From a virus, in the IMG/VR virus record IMGVR_UViG_3300044732_000144, positions 1 to 26,040 of that record: 26,040 nt of DNA. One strand, given 5' to 3'. Each line of letters begins with the position of its first letter. Within the stretch, counting starts at the first letter, position 1. The notes beneath the pieces were generated by a model. It searched no databases. It had not been told where the DNA came from and was given only the letters and a program-made list of their open reading frames with translations. Shown here one piece after another: positions 8,201 to 17,587 of this stretch. The position numbers and the translations under genes were made by a program.

Positions 8201-10884
8201 AGCCAGAAAAGATTCGTGCCTTTTCACAGAAGCGTGTAAAGATTTCTGGTGGTGCAACCATTAGTCCTGCTATGGCAAAGATTCTACGCTATGAAACAGT
8301 TAGTGCCGCTAAGAGTACCTCAATAGCCATTCTTAACTCTCGTAGAGAAGCATTAAGTGGGTTAACTTCTGTTGGTAAAAGACAGACTATAATTGAACCT
8401 ACAGATAACATGTGGACAGCAGCACATTCTGAATATGTTAACAACATTATTTACAATGATGATGCAAGTAGAATTATCATTAAGATGTCTGTCACTAAGC
8501 GTGACCTAAGCAACAAATATGTAAAAGCAAATGTTGCTGCCCTAAGAAAGCAAAAGAAGTCCGAGCAAGAAATTGCAGACTACTTAGAGGGTGACTACAA
8601 TGATGACGAAATTATGTCAGCATTGATTGATTGGGTAAAGAGTTCAGACTCCCTTGCTTGGCGTAATGAAATGCGCTTAACCCTTGCAGAGTACCAAAAA
8701 GAAGGTTCTAAGGGAATGCAGTGGTCTGATATATTCCAGACACAAATCCTAGAAGTTCACAAATATCTTCCACTAGAGGGCCCATCCAAAGAATCACTTA
8801 AGTCTTTAAGATTAGACCTTGTTGACCCTAAGAAAACTTTTGATGATACTTCGTCAGCACTCATACCACTAGGCTTTAGAAGAGCGGTATATGCTAATGC
8901 TGAGGTTGGTCCTGACAGAAGTCTAAAGAACATGTACAAGAATGTAATTGGAAACTTATTCCATCTTCTTGCCACAATGCCAGAAGACTTCTTGGTACGT
9001 CATCCGTTTTACAATGGTGTGTACAAGGCTGAAGGTGAACGTCTAGCAAATCAGTTTGCAAAACAAGGTATAGATGTTTCAACTAGAACAAAAGAGATTG
9101 AAAATGCTGCACATGCAGCAGCCTTGAAAGCAGTTAATGACCGCCTATACACAGTGGAACGTCACACAAACATTGGTCAACTAAGCAGATTCATTGAACC
9201 ATTCTACATGGCAAAGCAGAATACTGTTAAGTTCTGGATACCAACGGTAGTTCGTAACCCTGAAATTGCTGCGCGTTTTATACAGTACTTCACCCTTCCG
9301 TACAAACTTGGAACAGTTTATGACCGTGAGGATAACTACAAAGTAGTTAATCAAATTGGCCATCCTTGGAATACCAAGGGTAAGGTAATGCTTTTTGAGT
9401 ATCCACAATGGATGATAAATAAGTTCTTTGATGGAGACTCTAGAGCAAGAATGCAGGTCTCACTAACAGGCTTTGATGTTGTATTCCAGGGTCAACCGAT
9501 TGGTGTTCCTCAAATCAGTAGCCCAGTTGGTAACATGTTTATTGGACCAATCATGCGTAACATGGTTGGTAAGCCTTACGACCCATCAAAGTTCTTGGAG
9601 AAGCATGGAATTGCCAATCTAGAAACTTTAATGAATTATGTGCAACCTTACTACGAAGGCACTAGAGGCGAAAGCACATCACAGCAGGTTGCTAGTGCAT
9701 TTGGTTCCGGTTCTGTTGCATTAGAATCATTAATGATTGCAATTGGTGGGCAAGCAGGTATGTTTGCTGATACAACTGGTGGACAAAAGTTCTACAATAG
9801 ATTCCGGGCAATTGAGGCAGACCGACTTGCCAAACTAATGGAAGATGATATTGCTATTACAGGTGCAATTCTTGAAAAGAATAGAGAAGAATCTCTAGCA
9901 CTTGCAACTAAGTCTTTCTATGCTGAAGCATTTACAAATGGTTTACCACTGGTATCAACCAGCAGATACAAGACATACTACGAAGTATACGGTGAGCCTA
10001 GACTACGCGCATTGCGTGAACAGTTTGGATACGACCTGGGCACAGCAAGATACGTTGAAGAGATTGATAAAGTACAGGGTCAGTATATAGCAAATCTAAT
10101 AACTGACAGTACAACCGATAATAGATTTGGATTTAATTCATCCGAAGCGACACTTCAGGGAATTTATCCTAATCAAGACTTGTTAAATCGTGTCGACTCG
10201 GTAGTTGGTGATACCAGTTTAATTGGTGCCTTATTTAACCAAGGTGACTTTACTGAAGACCGTTCTGATGTTGTATCAGATATTCTATTTAACATTAGAA
10301 TTAATGGTAAGCCAGTTAAGTATACATCTGATGAAGCATTTTCTGCTGCTGAGGACCTACAAATACGTTCTGGAAACAAGGACTATTATTCTGGTATAGA
10401 AATTATCGAGCAAAAGGCAAGAGATGCTGGCCTTAAAAAGGGAACCAAAGATTACGAAGAACAATTCGGTGCATGGAAAGATAACTGGGAATTAACCATT
10501 GCGGAACGCTACCCACTATGGGGAGCCCGTGATAAGAAAATTCGCCAGAACCGTGTTGAAAAGAATATTGCTGCTGCAAGTCTAATTGTATTTGATGATA
10601 ACTTCTCAAAGACAGTTGGGGAGAACTCAACAATTCCGCAAGCAGTTAAAGAGTATCTTGTTGCTCGTCAAGAATTACTTGTAATGTTTGAAGAAGCAAA
10701 ACTAGCAAGTGGCAGAACAACACTTGAGGCTGCTGATAACGCTTACATTGCAGAGATAAGAGATAATCTTGTTTCAATCTTAGATACTAAGTATCCTGGA
10801 TTCCAAAGAGTATATGATATCTACTTTAACAATGACCCATTAACACCAATAACACAATATCAAACTGGATATGGATTTAACTAA
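5242..10884 (+). CDS. Giant 1880-aa virion protein, probable internal/ejection protein
   Basis: This is the largest gene in the window. The N-terminus (MATNKNILDSVLQAPGSLAN) is followed by an amphipathic/hydrophobic stretch around residues 151-176 (GAVDATMNFFFDPLVIIGKA). A Lys/Glu-rich, coiled-coil-like region lies at about 276-350, and long helical, mixed-charge sequence follows. A more globular part near residues 1310-1440 contains aromatic-rich segments such as SRFIEPFYMAKQN and FEYPQWMINKF. No enzyme motif is evident and there is no signal peptide. Large proteins of this character in phages without a tape measure are often internal core or ejection proteins (compare T7 gp15/gp16), but here it lies upstream of scaffold and capsid rather than downstream. 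The start overlaps the previous stop (TAATG). Function is inferred only from size and context. Confidence 0.85.
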   Translation: MATNKNILDSVLQAPGSLANRALQTVANTARDEEGWTGDVSRKIIDIASSEETMTNVEKLDKPYRVGVARPMSTFLQTIKDIGEDGLTPRQTWDRAWERSKSGVTIGQASVGLVAKLTPGQQGADKINWSDKMQVEGYFKKDNTAAERISGAVDATMNFFFDPLVIIGKAAKFTRLGLMGVRGTAIKSPVTFGKDNLAKLVQEADEAQAGASNSASVVVDAIERNIGDFTKLESIPIVANSQNPTAVSRALNEAYATGGRSEIFEVLKAGFGDNKAITRIEEQDSILSESLNSIKGKITSIENQLKGTPGKTPVQNNPKLTPRQLKNLEANKEKLVAEQAEARKRLDALRTVVSKEDEGGIVGKVGTELAWSRMKYIEYLRNKAGEVNGRGLFTDYDATIDPSDAAALHKLDTEVDPKGMSNTQFRVLRTVGYFGRNYKAREIPAGSVTIAGEVGDFANKEFRARLISAAKEAGLSAKEQEKWYNGFSALKTDTARFAELERFEEETLTKILVRAVDTNGMTKEQLKVLNETFLYIARDISNTKKAKLKEIINDQNYVHVDPRSGDAYIVKDVRDSVTALASRIAQLAGREVIDNDITSAKNILSGNPQFSSQVPNVHYGVDFKKIAEILGDEKTLVSGIAFVIKNNPDVKASNIKEIITKAKTTGISDKSGFVQGTRETVGEFWHETIKDGYENLQNYVWKPAVLLSLRYTSRNVLEGWARSLASFADMATHQGLSVRTLLSGFDIPSMVETKLQNVTNTVQQRVAYKGLIGTGGAKAQLASARAQKLENELLIGRNFGALPEDTPQNIVRKIRDRYLEEAEYFMNTSQDVLSSSIELSRQQFTTIGKYKGNPQATAVAKKISKEGQKIFNIPGSDTISGPFLAAMKDGDYATAYKIAIDSNPEVIFNTLEEITKRADKALTEVNKIATSSAIGRSPRLKLQIEAVQETIELIKQNSDLTKMAFDISNRQRIMKNYNGALEVSSAKPEKIRAFSQKRVKISGGATISPAMAKILRYETVSAAKSTSIAILNSRREALSGLTSVGKRQTIIEPTDNMWTAAHSEYVNNIIYNDDASRIIIKMSVTKRDLSNKYVKANVAALRKQKKSEQEIADYLEGDYNDDEIMSALIDWVKSSDSLAWRNEMRLTLAEYQKEGSKGMQWSDIFQTQILEVHKYLPLEGPSKESLKSLRLDLVDPKKTFDDTSSALIPLGFRRAVYANAEVGPDRSLKNMYKNVIGNLFHLLATMPEDFLVRHPFYNGVYKAEGERLANQFAKQGIDVSTRTKEIENAAHAAALKAVNDRLYTVERHTNIGQLSRFIEPFYMAKQNTVKFWIPTVVRNPEIAARFIQYFTLPYKLGTVYDREDNYKVVNQIGHPWNTKGKVMLFEYPQWMINKFFDGDSRARMQVSLTGFDVVFQGQPIGVPQISSPVGNMFIGPIMRNMVGKPYDPSKFLEKHGIANLETLMNYVQPYYEGTRGESTSQQVASAFGSGSVALESLMIAIGGQAGMFADTTGGQKFYNRFRAIEADRLAKLMEDDIAITGAILEKNREESLALATKSFYAEAFTNGLPLVSTSRYKTYYEVYGEPRLRALREQFGYDLGTARYVEEIDKVQGQYIANLITDSTTDNRFGFNSSEATLQGIYPNQDLLNRVDSVVGDTSLIGALFNQGDFTEDRSDVVSDILFNIRINGKPVKYTSDEAFSAAEDLQIRSGNKDYYSGIEIIEQKARDAGLKKGTKDYEEQFGAWKDNWELTIAERYPLWGARDKKIRQNRVEKNIAAASLIVFDDNFSKTVGENSTIPQAVKEYLVARQELLVMFEEAKLASGRTTLEAADNAYIAEIRDNLVSILDTKYPGFQRVYDIYFNNDPLTPITQYQTGYGFN

Positions 10885-11825
10885 TGACTGTAGGACCAAC
10901 AGAGAATCGTAGGGAATGGGAAAGTTCCACGCCTGAACGTAATGCGGAACTTATTGCTGCTGCAAATTACAACATTGGACTTAGTCAAAAGGTTGCTTCT
11001 GGTGAAATCACAGAACTTGAAAAAGCACAACTTATGTCATCCTATGACCCTGCCGCAAAAACTAAATCTAGTGCTGGTACTACTTCAAAGTCAAGAACGC
11101 TTCCAACAACCTTAAATAAGGCTGCGGCAGATGCTCTTATTGAAAAGGAATTAGTTGATGCCTTAGGTTTTATGCCTAATGCAAAAATTAAGGCTGAGTT
11201 CTTCAAAGGAGTTAATGCATTTCTAAAAGCCTATGGCTCTAGTTCTTCAACTAAATCTAGTGATGGTAGAAGTACAAGTGCTAGCGTTCAAGGTGCAGAT
11301 GCAGATGTTTATGTTAAGCAGTTTGTTGCAGAAGTAGTCAAGGATTCCCTTAAGGCCAATCCAAACATTAAGTTTGGTGGAAAAGTTGGAGATACTGTAG
11401 CAGTTTTAAGCAAGTATTCTGCTGACATGGGTGTCTTCAAAACTGCTGGTGAAATTGCAAGAAATGCAATTGATGTTGCTGGTGGCAAGGCTCGTCAAGA
11501 AGACCTGCTAACAAAGTACCGTAAAGATGCTCAGGCATTATACGCTAACTTTGCACCACGTCTAGCAGAAGATGCTAGCCTTACTGTGCGTGACTTGGCT
11601 AATCCATATATCCAAATGATGGCTGATACATTTGAAGATGTTGCAGATAACATTAAGTTAACTGATGACACCATTCAAAAAGCAATTAATGATGCAAAGG
11701 GAATTATGTCGTTAGGTAACTTTAGAACAATGTTGCGCAATGACCCACGCTTTGGTACAACATTAGGTGCTAAAAGGGAAGCGGCTCAACTTGCCACTTC
11801 TATGATTAGTTCGATGGGATTTTAA
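10884..11825 (+). CDS. Probable virion-associated protein, 313 aa, unknown
   Basis: The ATG overlaps the stop of the giant gene (TAATG), so the two are coupled. The product is helical and rich in Ala, Lys and Ser. A Ser/Thr-rich linker near residues 58-75 and another near 118-135 (SSSSTKSSDG) separate helical blocks. The C-terminus has RNDPRFGTTLGAKREA followed by a short helix ending in ISSMGF. This tail resembles the extreme C-termini of some phage internal or injection proteins, but the resemblance is weak. Position between the giant protein and another structural protein suggests a shared particle role. Confidence 0.8.
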   Translation: MTVGPTENRREWESSTPERNAELIAAANYNIGLSQKVASGEITELEKAQLMSSYDPAAKTKSSAGTTSKSRTLPTTLNKAAADALIEKELVDALGFMPNAKIKAEFFKGVNAFLKAYGSSSSTKSSDGRSTSASVQGADADVYVKQFVAEVVKDSLKANPNIKFGGKVGDTVAVLSKYSADMGVFKTAGEIARNAIDVAGGKARQEDLLTKYRKDAQALYANFAPRLAEDASLTVRDLANPYIQMMADTFEDVADNIKLTDDTIQKAINDAKGIMSLGNFRTMLRNDPRFGTTLGAKREAAQLATSMISSMGF

Positions 11826-11828
11826 GTT

Positions 11829-12944
11829 ATGGCTCCTCGTGGTGGTCCTGGTGCAAAAACCCAGACTAAAGACAAAACAGTTCCTAATGTTGTTAACAAG
11901 CCAGTTGTTGCAGTTGACAAAAAGAAAAAAAGGAAAGCCCCAGTAACTCCTGCAGCACCAGTTATTAATACTGGTTTAGCACTTGATGAGGCACTTACTG
12001 AGGACCCAACTCAAACTCCAGAGCAAATTGCACGACGTATTGCTGCCGAAGAAAAGGCAGCAGAACAAGCGGACTTCCTTGCTGATGCTGGTGCAGTATT
12101 CAGAAGCACACTAAAGACCGTGTTTCCTGGTGCAGAAAATGATGGATGGATTAACCAGTTATTTGAAGCAGCAAAGCCACGTCTAACTGTTGGCTTTGAA
12201 ACCAATGACATTCTTGATTTAATGATTCAGAATGGTGAAACACCACCACAGTTTAATGAAAGATTCAAGGGTATCTTTGAACTTGATAGACGACGTGATG
12301 CTGGTGAAGCGGTTTATGTTCCAAAGATTGCAGAGTACGAAGCAGGAAGAGAAGCATACTCTCGCCTAATGAGTCGTATGGGTATGTCTAGTCTTGGAAC
12401 AATAGAGAACTACGGAACCCTTGTTGGTAATGATGTATCTCTTGATGAAGTTACTGACCGAATTGCTAATGCATACAGTAGGGTTAGTGCTTTAGATGAC
12501 CAGGTACTTGCTGGTCTTAAAGAGCAGTTCCCTAGCCTAAGACAAGAAGATTTAATTCAAGCAGTGCTAACCAAAGAAACACCTGGACAACTTGAGAACC
12601 GTATCATACGTTCTGAGATTGGTGTTGAGGCTAGACAAGCAGGAGTTGTATCGGTTCTTGGTGCTCAAGCATTGCAAGAGAGAGGTGTCACACGTGCTCA
12701 GGCACGTCAGGGATTCCAAGCACTTGCTGAATACCAACGTAACTCAGGTACCGGTATTGCACAGGCACAGCAAATGTTCGGTGATACTACATCTGCTACT
12801 GACTTGCAAACAGAACTTGAAAGCGAAGCACTACTTGGTCAGACATCTAAGACACGTAAGCGTCTTGAGTCACAGGCTCGTGCACAGTTTGGTGGTTCCT
12901 CCGGTATTACCTCTGGTTCGCTAGGTCGCAAGAAGCAAGTATAA
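11829..12944 (+). CDS. Probable virion-associated protein, 371 aa, unknown
   Basis: It starts three bases after the preceding stop. The first about 45 residues are basic and disordered, with a Lys/Arg cluster (DKKKKRKAP). An Ala/Glu-rich helix follows (about 60-80), then a helical core from about residue 85 to 300 with FKGIFELDRRRDAGE and LQERGVTRAQARQGFQ. The last 30 residues are again basic and Gly/Ser-rich (RAQFGGSSGITSGSLGRKKQV minus its ends). The exposed basic termini could contact DNA. No enzyme motif is visible. It is the last gene before the structured gap that precedes scaffold and capsid genes. Confidence 0.8.
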   Translation: MAPRGGPGAKTQTKDKTVPNVVNKPVVAVDKKKKRKAPVTPAAPVINTGLALDEALTEDPTQTPEQIARRIAAEEKAAEQADFLADAGAVFRSTLKTVFPGAENDGWINQLFEAAKPRLTVGFETNDILDLMIQNGETPPQFNERFKGIFELDRRRDAGEAVYVPKIAEYEAGREAYSRLMSRMGMSSLGTIENYGTLVGNDVSLDEVTDRIANAYSRVSALDDQVLAGLKEQFPSLRQEDLIQAVLTKETPGQLENRIIRSEIGVEARQAGVVSVLGAQALQERGVTRAQARQGFQALAEYQRNSGTGIAQAQQMFGDTTSATDLQTELESEALLGQTSKTRKRLESQARAQFGGSSGITSGSLGRKKQV

Positions 12945-12950
12945 TAAACT

Positions 12951-12977
12951 CTCGTTGGATTGACCGCCCCCAACGAG
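12951..12977 (+). terminator. 8-bp stem after the upstream operon segment
   Basis: CTCGTTGG (12951-12958) pairs perfectly with CCAACGAG (12970-12977) around an 11-base loop, seven bases after the stop of the preceding gene. No T-run follows, so this may be a factor-dependent terminator or an mRNA-stabilising 3' structure, not a classical intrinsic terminator. Confidence 0.4.
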
Positions 12978-13001
12978 TATTAGAGCGGTAGTACACACCA
13001 A

Positions 13002-13021
13002 CCTACATACCCCTGTGTAGG
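13002..13021 (+). promoter_or_regulatory. Hairpin in the leader of the scaffold/capsid genes
   Basis: CCTACA (13002-13007) pairs with TGTAGG (13016-13021) around an 8-base loop. It is the second hairpin in the roughly 120-base gap ahead of the scaffold gene. Such a leader, placed before the most highly expressed phage genes, could protect a processed mRNA 5' end or contain a promoter. I see no convincing -35/-10 pair with proper spacing. Confidence 0.35.
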
Positions 13022-13066
13022 AGTGAGAGTGTACGTTCAAACAACAATGTAAGGGAGATGGTTGCG

Positions 13067-13558
13067 ATGAGCAACACAAATCAGGAATGGCTAGACGACG
13101 ATGAGTTAGATTTCGATGACTACTCAGATGAACCACAACGTGGTTCTGATGATGTGTTAAAGAAAGTCCGACGTGCAGAACGTGCGAAGGATAAGCAACT
13201 CAAAGAGTTACAAGCGGAATTGGAAAGTTTGCGCAAGTTCCAACGCGAAACTACAGTTAGCCAAGTCCTATCGGAGAAAGGCATTAATCCAAAGATTGCC
13301 AAATTTATTCCAGGTGATGTTCAATCACCTGAATCCATCAGTGAATGGTTGAAGGATAATGGCGAAGTCTTTGGGTTTACAGTGGAAGAACCTCGTACTG
13401 CTTTAGCGTCAGAAGACATTGCTGCACTACGACAAATGGAATCTGTAGCATCTAATGCTTACACTCCAGATGATGTTAACGATATGTTTAGCATCCTCAA
13501 CAATGCACAGTCGCAGGAAGAATTGTTAAATATTCTTTATGCTAACGGTGCAGAATAA
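13067..13558 (+). CDS. Scaffolding / capsid assembly protein
   Basis: This 163-aa protein lies immediately before the major capsid gene, where scaffolds usually are. The N-terminus is strikingly acidic (WLDDDELDFDDYSDE). It is followed by a charged coiled coil at about residues 28-65 (VRRAERAKDKQLKELQAELE) and a helical C-terminal half. This composition is typical of phage scaffolds, which form elongated helical dimers inside the procapsid. The frame also offers an ATG at 13058, but that codon touches the Shine-Dalgarno AAGGGAG (13051-13057). The ATG at 13067 has a normal 9-base spacer and is preferred. It would be a natural substrate for the Ntn hydrolase encoded upstream. Confidence 0.85.
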   Translation: MSNTNQEWLDDDELDFDDYSDEPQRGSDDVLKKVRRAERAKDKQLKELQAELESLRKFQRETTVSQVLSEKGINPKIAKFIPGDVQSPESISEWLKDNGEVFGFTVEEPRTALASEDIAALRQMESVASNAYTPDDVNDMFSILNNAQSQEELLNILYANGAE

Positions 13559-13591
13559 TTCGCAAATCAATCTAACCCCTAAGGAATAATC

Positions 13592-14602
13592 ATGGCTGTA
13601 ACAGGCTTATCGGGTGGTTCCGCCAATACCAATGGTGGTCTTGGTGGTGGACAGTATTCGTCCGCCAACAACGTCGGAACATTCACCCCATCCAACGGTG
13701 CAGGTCTAGTTCAGAAGGCATACGACCGCCTTATTGAATTTGAACTTCGCTCCACCCCATTGCTACGTTCAGTAGCAGACAAGAAGCCAGCACGTCAGGC
13801 AATGCCAGGTTCATCTGTAGCACTACAGATTTACAACGACATGGCAGTTGCTAAGAGCGTTCTGTCTGAAGAAGTTGACCCAGAGGCAATTGCTCTGTCA
13901 ACTCCAGATATCGTAACCGTTACTCTTAACGAATACGGTAATGCTACTCTTGTTAGCAAGAAACTTGGTCTTATGTCTCTAGCAGACGTAGACCCAGCAG
14001 TTGCTAACATCATTGCCTACAACATGGCAGATAGCATTGACGAACTAGCACAGGATGCATTACTAACAGGTACTAACGTACTTTATGCAACTGGTGGTAC
14101 AACAACCGCAACAACAACTTCAGGTATCACTTCAGATGACACACTATCTGCTGCTGACATCCGTCGTGCCGTTGCTAAGTTGCGTACTAACAAGGCTAAC
14201 GGTCGCAAGGGTTCACTATACTGGTGTGGCATCCACCCAGAAGTATCCCATGACCTTCGTGCCGAGACCGGTGCTGCTTCATGGCGTAACCCACACGAGT
14301 ACCAGAGCAATGATGCAATCTGGGCTGGCGAAATTGGCCAGTTTGAAGGTGCATACTTCATTGAATCTCCTCGTCTAAAGAAGGCTAACGATGGCGCAAG
14401 CAGCATTCCTGTTTACCGCACATTCCTAGCCGGACAGCAAGCACTTGCTGAGGCTGTTGCTGAAGAACCACACGTGGTTATCGGCCCAGTCGTTGACCGC
14501 TTGATGCGTCAACGCCCAATCGGTTGGTACGGTGTTCTAGGACACGCTATCTACCGTCAGGATGCGTTGTTCCGTATTGAGTCTGCTTCAAGCATTGCTT
14601 AA
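13592..14602 (+). CDS. Major capsid protein (N4-gp56-like, HK97 fold)
   Basis: This 336-aa protein has the features of the N4-gp56 major capsid family. A Gly/Ser-rich N-terminal arm (1-35) is followed by a helix (QKAYDRLIEFELRSTPLL), a loop region about 60-100, the strand TVTLNEYGNATLVSKKLG (109-126) and helices AAYNMADSIDELAQDAL-like around 141-158. A capsid P-domain with ADIRRAVAKLRTN (188-200) and conserved-looking WCGIHPEV follows. A good Shine-Dalgarno (AAGGA, 13581-13585) lies six bases before the ATG. Codons are rich in frequently used C-ending forms compared with neighbours, as expected for high expression. A terminator-like hairpin follows. The family name is from recollection of the pattern; the capsid role is secure from context. 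Confidence 0.9.
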   Translation: MAVTGLSGGSANTNGGLGGGQYSSANNVGTFTPSNGAGLVQKAYDRLIEFELRSTPLLRSVADKKPARQAMPGSSVALQIYNDMAVAKSVLSEEVDPEAIALSTPDIVTVTLNEYGNATLVSKKLGLMSLADVDPAVANIIAYNMADSIDELAQDALLTGTNVLYATGGTTTATTTSGITSDDTLSAADIRRAVAKLRTNKANGRKGSLYWCGIHPEVSHDLRAETGAASWRNPHEYQSNDAIWAGEIGQFEGAYFIESPRLKKANDGASSIPVYRTFLAGQQALAEAVAEEPHVVIGPVVDRLMRQRPIGWYGVLGHAIYRQDALFRIESASSIA

Positions 14603-14616
14603 TTAGCGACACTAAT

Positions 14617-14652
14617 CTCATCCCTAAATCATATAACGGGTTTAGGGATGGG
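14617..14652 (+). terminator. Terminator-like hairpin after the capsid gene
   Basis: CATCCCTAAA (14619-14628) pairs perfectly over 10 bp with TTTAGGGATG (14641-14650) around a 12-base loop. The stem can extend by a G-U and a C-G pair to 14617/14652. It is followed by GGTTATGTTT, which has T's but no clean run. It probably acts as a partial terminator or 3' stabiliser that lets the capsid mRNA be more abundant than downstream messages. Confidence 0.6.
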
Positions 14653-14680
14653 GTTATGTTTCTAACATATAAGGAAAATA

Positions 14681-14932
14681 ATGGGATATCTATTTGTACC
14701 ACCAGTGGTCGACGAAGGACCAATGGGTGGTAACTGGCTGTTTGCTAGGTACACACGCAAGCAAGGTGTAACTGTTTTCCGCATTGACGGTCAATGGTAT
14801 GAAGACAGATTTGTTTCGCAAGATGACTTGGATGCTTCAGATGTTTTCTATCTAGGTGGACATGAGTACCCAGTAACCGAAGCCGAGAAGGATGACCTTG
14901 AGGCTGCTGGCTATGATGTGATTACAGTATGA
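14681..14932 (+). CDS. Small protein after capsid, 83 aa, unknown
   Basis: The start is supported by AAGGA (14671-14675). The product is acidic, with aromatic residues in the first half (GYLFVPPVVDEG, NWLFARYTRKQG) and a C-terminal segment HEYPVTEAEKDDLEAAGYDV that looks like a small alpha/beta fold. It has no membrane segment. Its place directly after the major capsid protein would fit a head decoration, head completion or connector protein. No family is recognised with certainty. Confidence 0.75.
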   Translation: MGYLFVPPVVDEGPMGGNWLFARYTRKQGVTVFRIDGQWYEDRFVSQDDLDASDVFYLGGHEYPVTEAEKDDLEAAGYDVITV

Positions 14933-15155
14933 GCATGTTAGAATCGTTGACTGTTGTATCTTTAGCCTTAGGCATTATTGCTATGTTAGGTAAGTTCCTA
15001 GTTGTTAATCCATTGAAGTCTTACATTAAAGAACTAACACATCCTATTCAGCCTACGGCTAATGGTGGTAGAAGTCTTCCAGACGTTGCTCGTGCGGTGG
15101 ACAGAATTGAAAAGCGTTTAGATGAGCATATTACATTACATCTTAAGGATGAACT

Positions 15156-15159
<4 letters not shown>
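14929..15159 (+). CDS. Single-pass membrane protein, 76 aa
   Basis: The ATG overlaps the upstream stop (ATGA). Residues 7-27 (LTVVSLALGIIAMLGKFLVV) form one hydrophobic segment with few charges before it. The C-terminal half has an amphipathic, heptad-like helix (VARAVDRIEKRLDEHITLHL). One transmembrane segment with a cytoplasmic or periplasmic coiled coil could be a holin-like or virion membrane-interacting protein. No endolysin gene is seen nearby, so holin is only a possibility. Both ends are translationally coupled to neighbours. Confidence 0.75.
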
Positions 15160-16399
<1,240 letters not shown>

Positions 16400-16401
16400 T
16401 T

Positions 16402-16497
16402 ATGGCTTGTCGTACAGGATGTCCAACTCAGGACTGTGAATCATATGCTGACTGCTGCAAGGGTGTAGCAATCAATAGGTCGTCACTACGACCATAA
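16402..16497 (+). CDS. 31-aa Cys-rich peptide, paralogue of the 88-aa protein downstream
   Basis: The reading frame starts three bases after the fibre stop codon and encodes MACRTGCPTQDCESYADC and a short tail ending SSLRP. Five Cys occur in the first 19 residues (positions 3, 7, 12, 18, 19). The first eleven residues differ by only one from the N-terminus of the 88-aa product encoded at 17577-17843 (MACRSGCPTQD), and the Asp-Cys near position 17-18 is also shared. That conservation supports a real gene or a truncated relic. The Cys spacing could bind zinc or form disulfides. It lacks the helical C-terminal part of its paralogue. Confidence 0.65.
   Translation: MACRTGCPTQDCESYADCCKGVAINRSSLRP
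16478..16493 (+). repeat. Hairpin GGTCGT-CACT-ACGACC at the end of the Cys-rich gene
   Basis: Six perfect base pairs enclose a four-base loop, overlapping the last codons of the 31-aa gene and 27 bases ahead of the glycosyltransferase start. It could lower expression of the next gene or stabilise the upstream mRNA. No T-run follows. Confidence 0.4.
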
Positions 16498-16519
16498 GGT
16501 AGTATGATAGGATTATAGC

Positions 16520-17587
16520 ATGGTTAAGATTGCAGTCTATGCTATAGCAAAGAACGAGGCTAAGCACGTTAAACAATGGGTGGAAGCCACCAAAGGTGCA
16601 GATGTCCGAGTTGTCCTAGATACTGGGTCAGAAGATAACACCTATGACCTACTCCAGAAGTACCCCGTAGAAGCCCACAGAGCCACGCTAAGCGACTTTA
16701 GGTTCGATGTGGCTCGGAACATGGCACTAGATTTAGTGCCATCTGACGTGGATGTGTGTGTCTCCATTGACATGGATGAGGTTCCAGACCCAGACTTCTT
16801 TGACAAGATACGACAGGCTTGGCAGCCTGATACAACTCGTGCTTGGGTAATGTGGGATACAGGAAACATCTGGGCTAACAACAATCGTGTCCATGCTAGA
16901 CATGGATACAGGTGGCGTTATCCCTGCCATGAGGTTATCCACACAGATGGACCAGAGAAACTAATAGTCATTGAGACTTCTGCTACACACAAACCAGATG
17001 ATGATAAGTCTCGTGGTCAGTACTTGCACCTACTAGAACTAGGTCATGCTGAGGAACCGGACAACCATCGCATGTTGGTTTATCTTATCCGTGAGTATTA
17101 CTTCAAGGGTATGTGGCAAAAGATTATTGACCACGGTAAGAAGTTAGAACTTCAAACTGGTGGTTGGAATGTTGAACTTGCCCAGTCATGGCGAGCCGTG
17201 GGTGAGGCATACTGTAAACTTGGTAATGAACGTGAAGGTCTTTACTGGTATCAACGTAATGTTGAAGAAGCACCACTAGACCTAGAGGCTTGGATGCCTT
17301 TGGCTTTCTACTATTACGAACGTAAGATGTGGAACCACTGCTATCAAGCAGCAATTAAAGTAGAAGAACTTTCCCTTGAGTCATATAAACATTATGTGGC
17401 TGACCAATCAATGCCATGGAGAATGTACGACTTGCTCTCTCTTGCGTGTTGGAACCTTGGCAAGAAAGGTTCTGCTAAAAGATACGCACGTAAAGCAGTT
17501 GAACTTAATCCTAACAATGAACGTCTAGTTAAAAACTATGAGTTCATTATGACTCAAACTGCGAAGGACTATAAGAATGGCTTGTAG
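16520..17587 (+). CDS. GT2-family glycosyltransferase with C-terminal TPR repeats
   Basis: This 355-aa protein has a GT-A nucleotide-sugar domain in residues 1-160. AIAKNEAKHVKQW (8-20) and LDTGSEDNT (33-41) form the donor-site loops, and SIDMDEV (82-88) is the DXD-like metal site. CHEVIH (136-141) is the late conserved-looking His motif. Residues about 205-340 are helical repeats of TPR type (e.g. WRAVGEAYCKLGNEREGLYW, KKGSAKRYARKAVELNPNN). This architecture is known in protein or glycan glycosyltransferases related to SPBc2/SunS-like enzymes, where TPRs hold the acceptor. Placed just after the collagen-like fibre, it may glycosylate fibre Thr residues. Modification of host glycans is the alternative. 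It has only a weak ribosome site. Confidence 0.85.
   Translation: MVKIAVYAIAKNEAKHVKQWVEATKGADVRVVLDTGSEDNTYDLLQKYPVEAHRATLSDFRFDVARNMALDLVPSDVDVCVSIDMDEVPDPDFFDKIRQAWQPDTTRAWVMWDTGNIWANNNRVHARHGYRWRYPCHEVIHTDGPEKLIVIETSATHKPDDDKSRGQYLHLLELGHAEEPDNHRMLVYLIREYYFKGMWQKIIDHGKKLELQTGGWNVELAQSWRAVGEAYCKLGNEREGLYWYQRNVEEAPLDLEAWMPLAFYYYERKMWNHCYQAAIKVEELSLESYKHYVADQSMPWRMYDLLSLACWNLGKKGSAKRYARKAVELNPNNERLVKNYEFIMTQTAKDYKNGL

Noticed and set aside
12960-12983. TTGACC and TATTAG as a promoter before the scaffold gene
   Set aside because: The spacing is only 12 bases, too short for a sigma-70-type promoter, and the elements lie within a hairpin.
13058-13066. Upstream ATG as scaffold start
   Set aside because: It abuts the Shine-Dalgarno sequence with no spacer. 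The ATG at 13067 has normal spacing.
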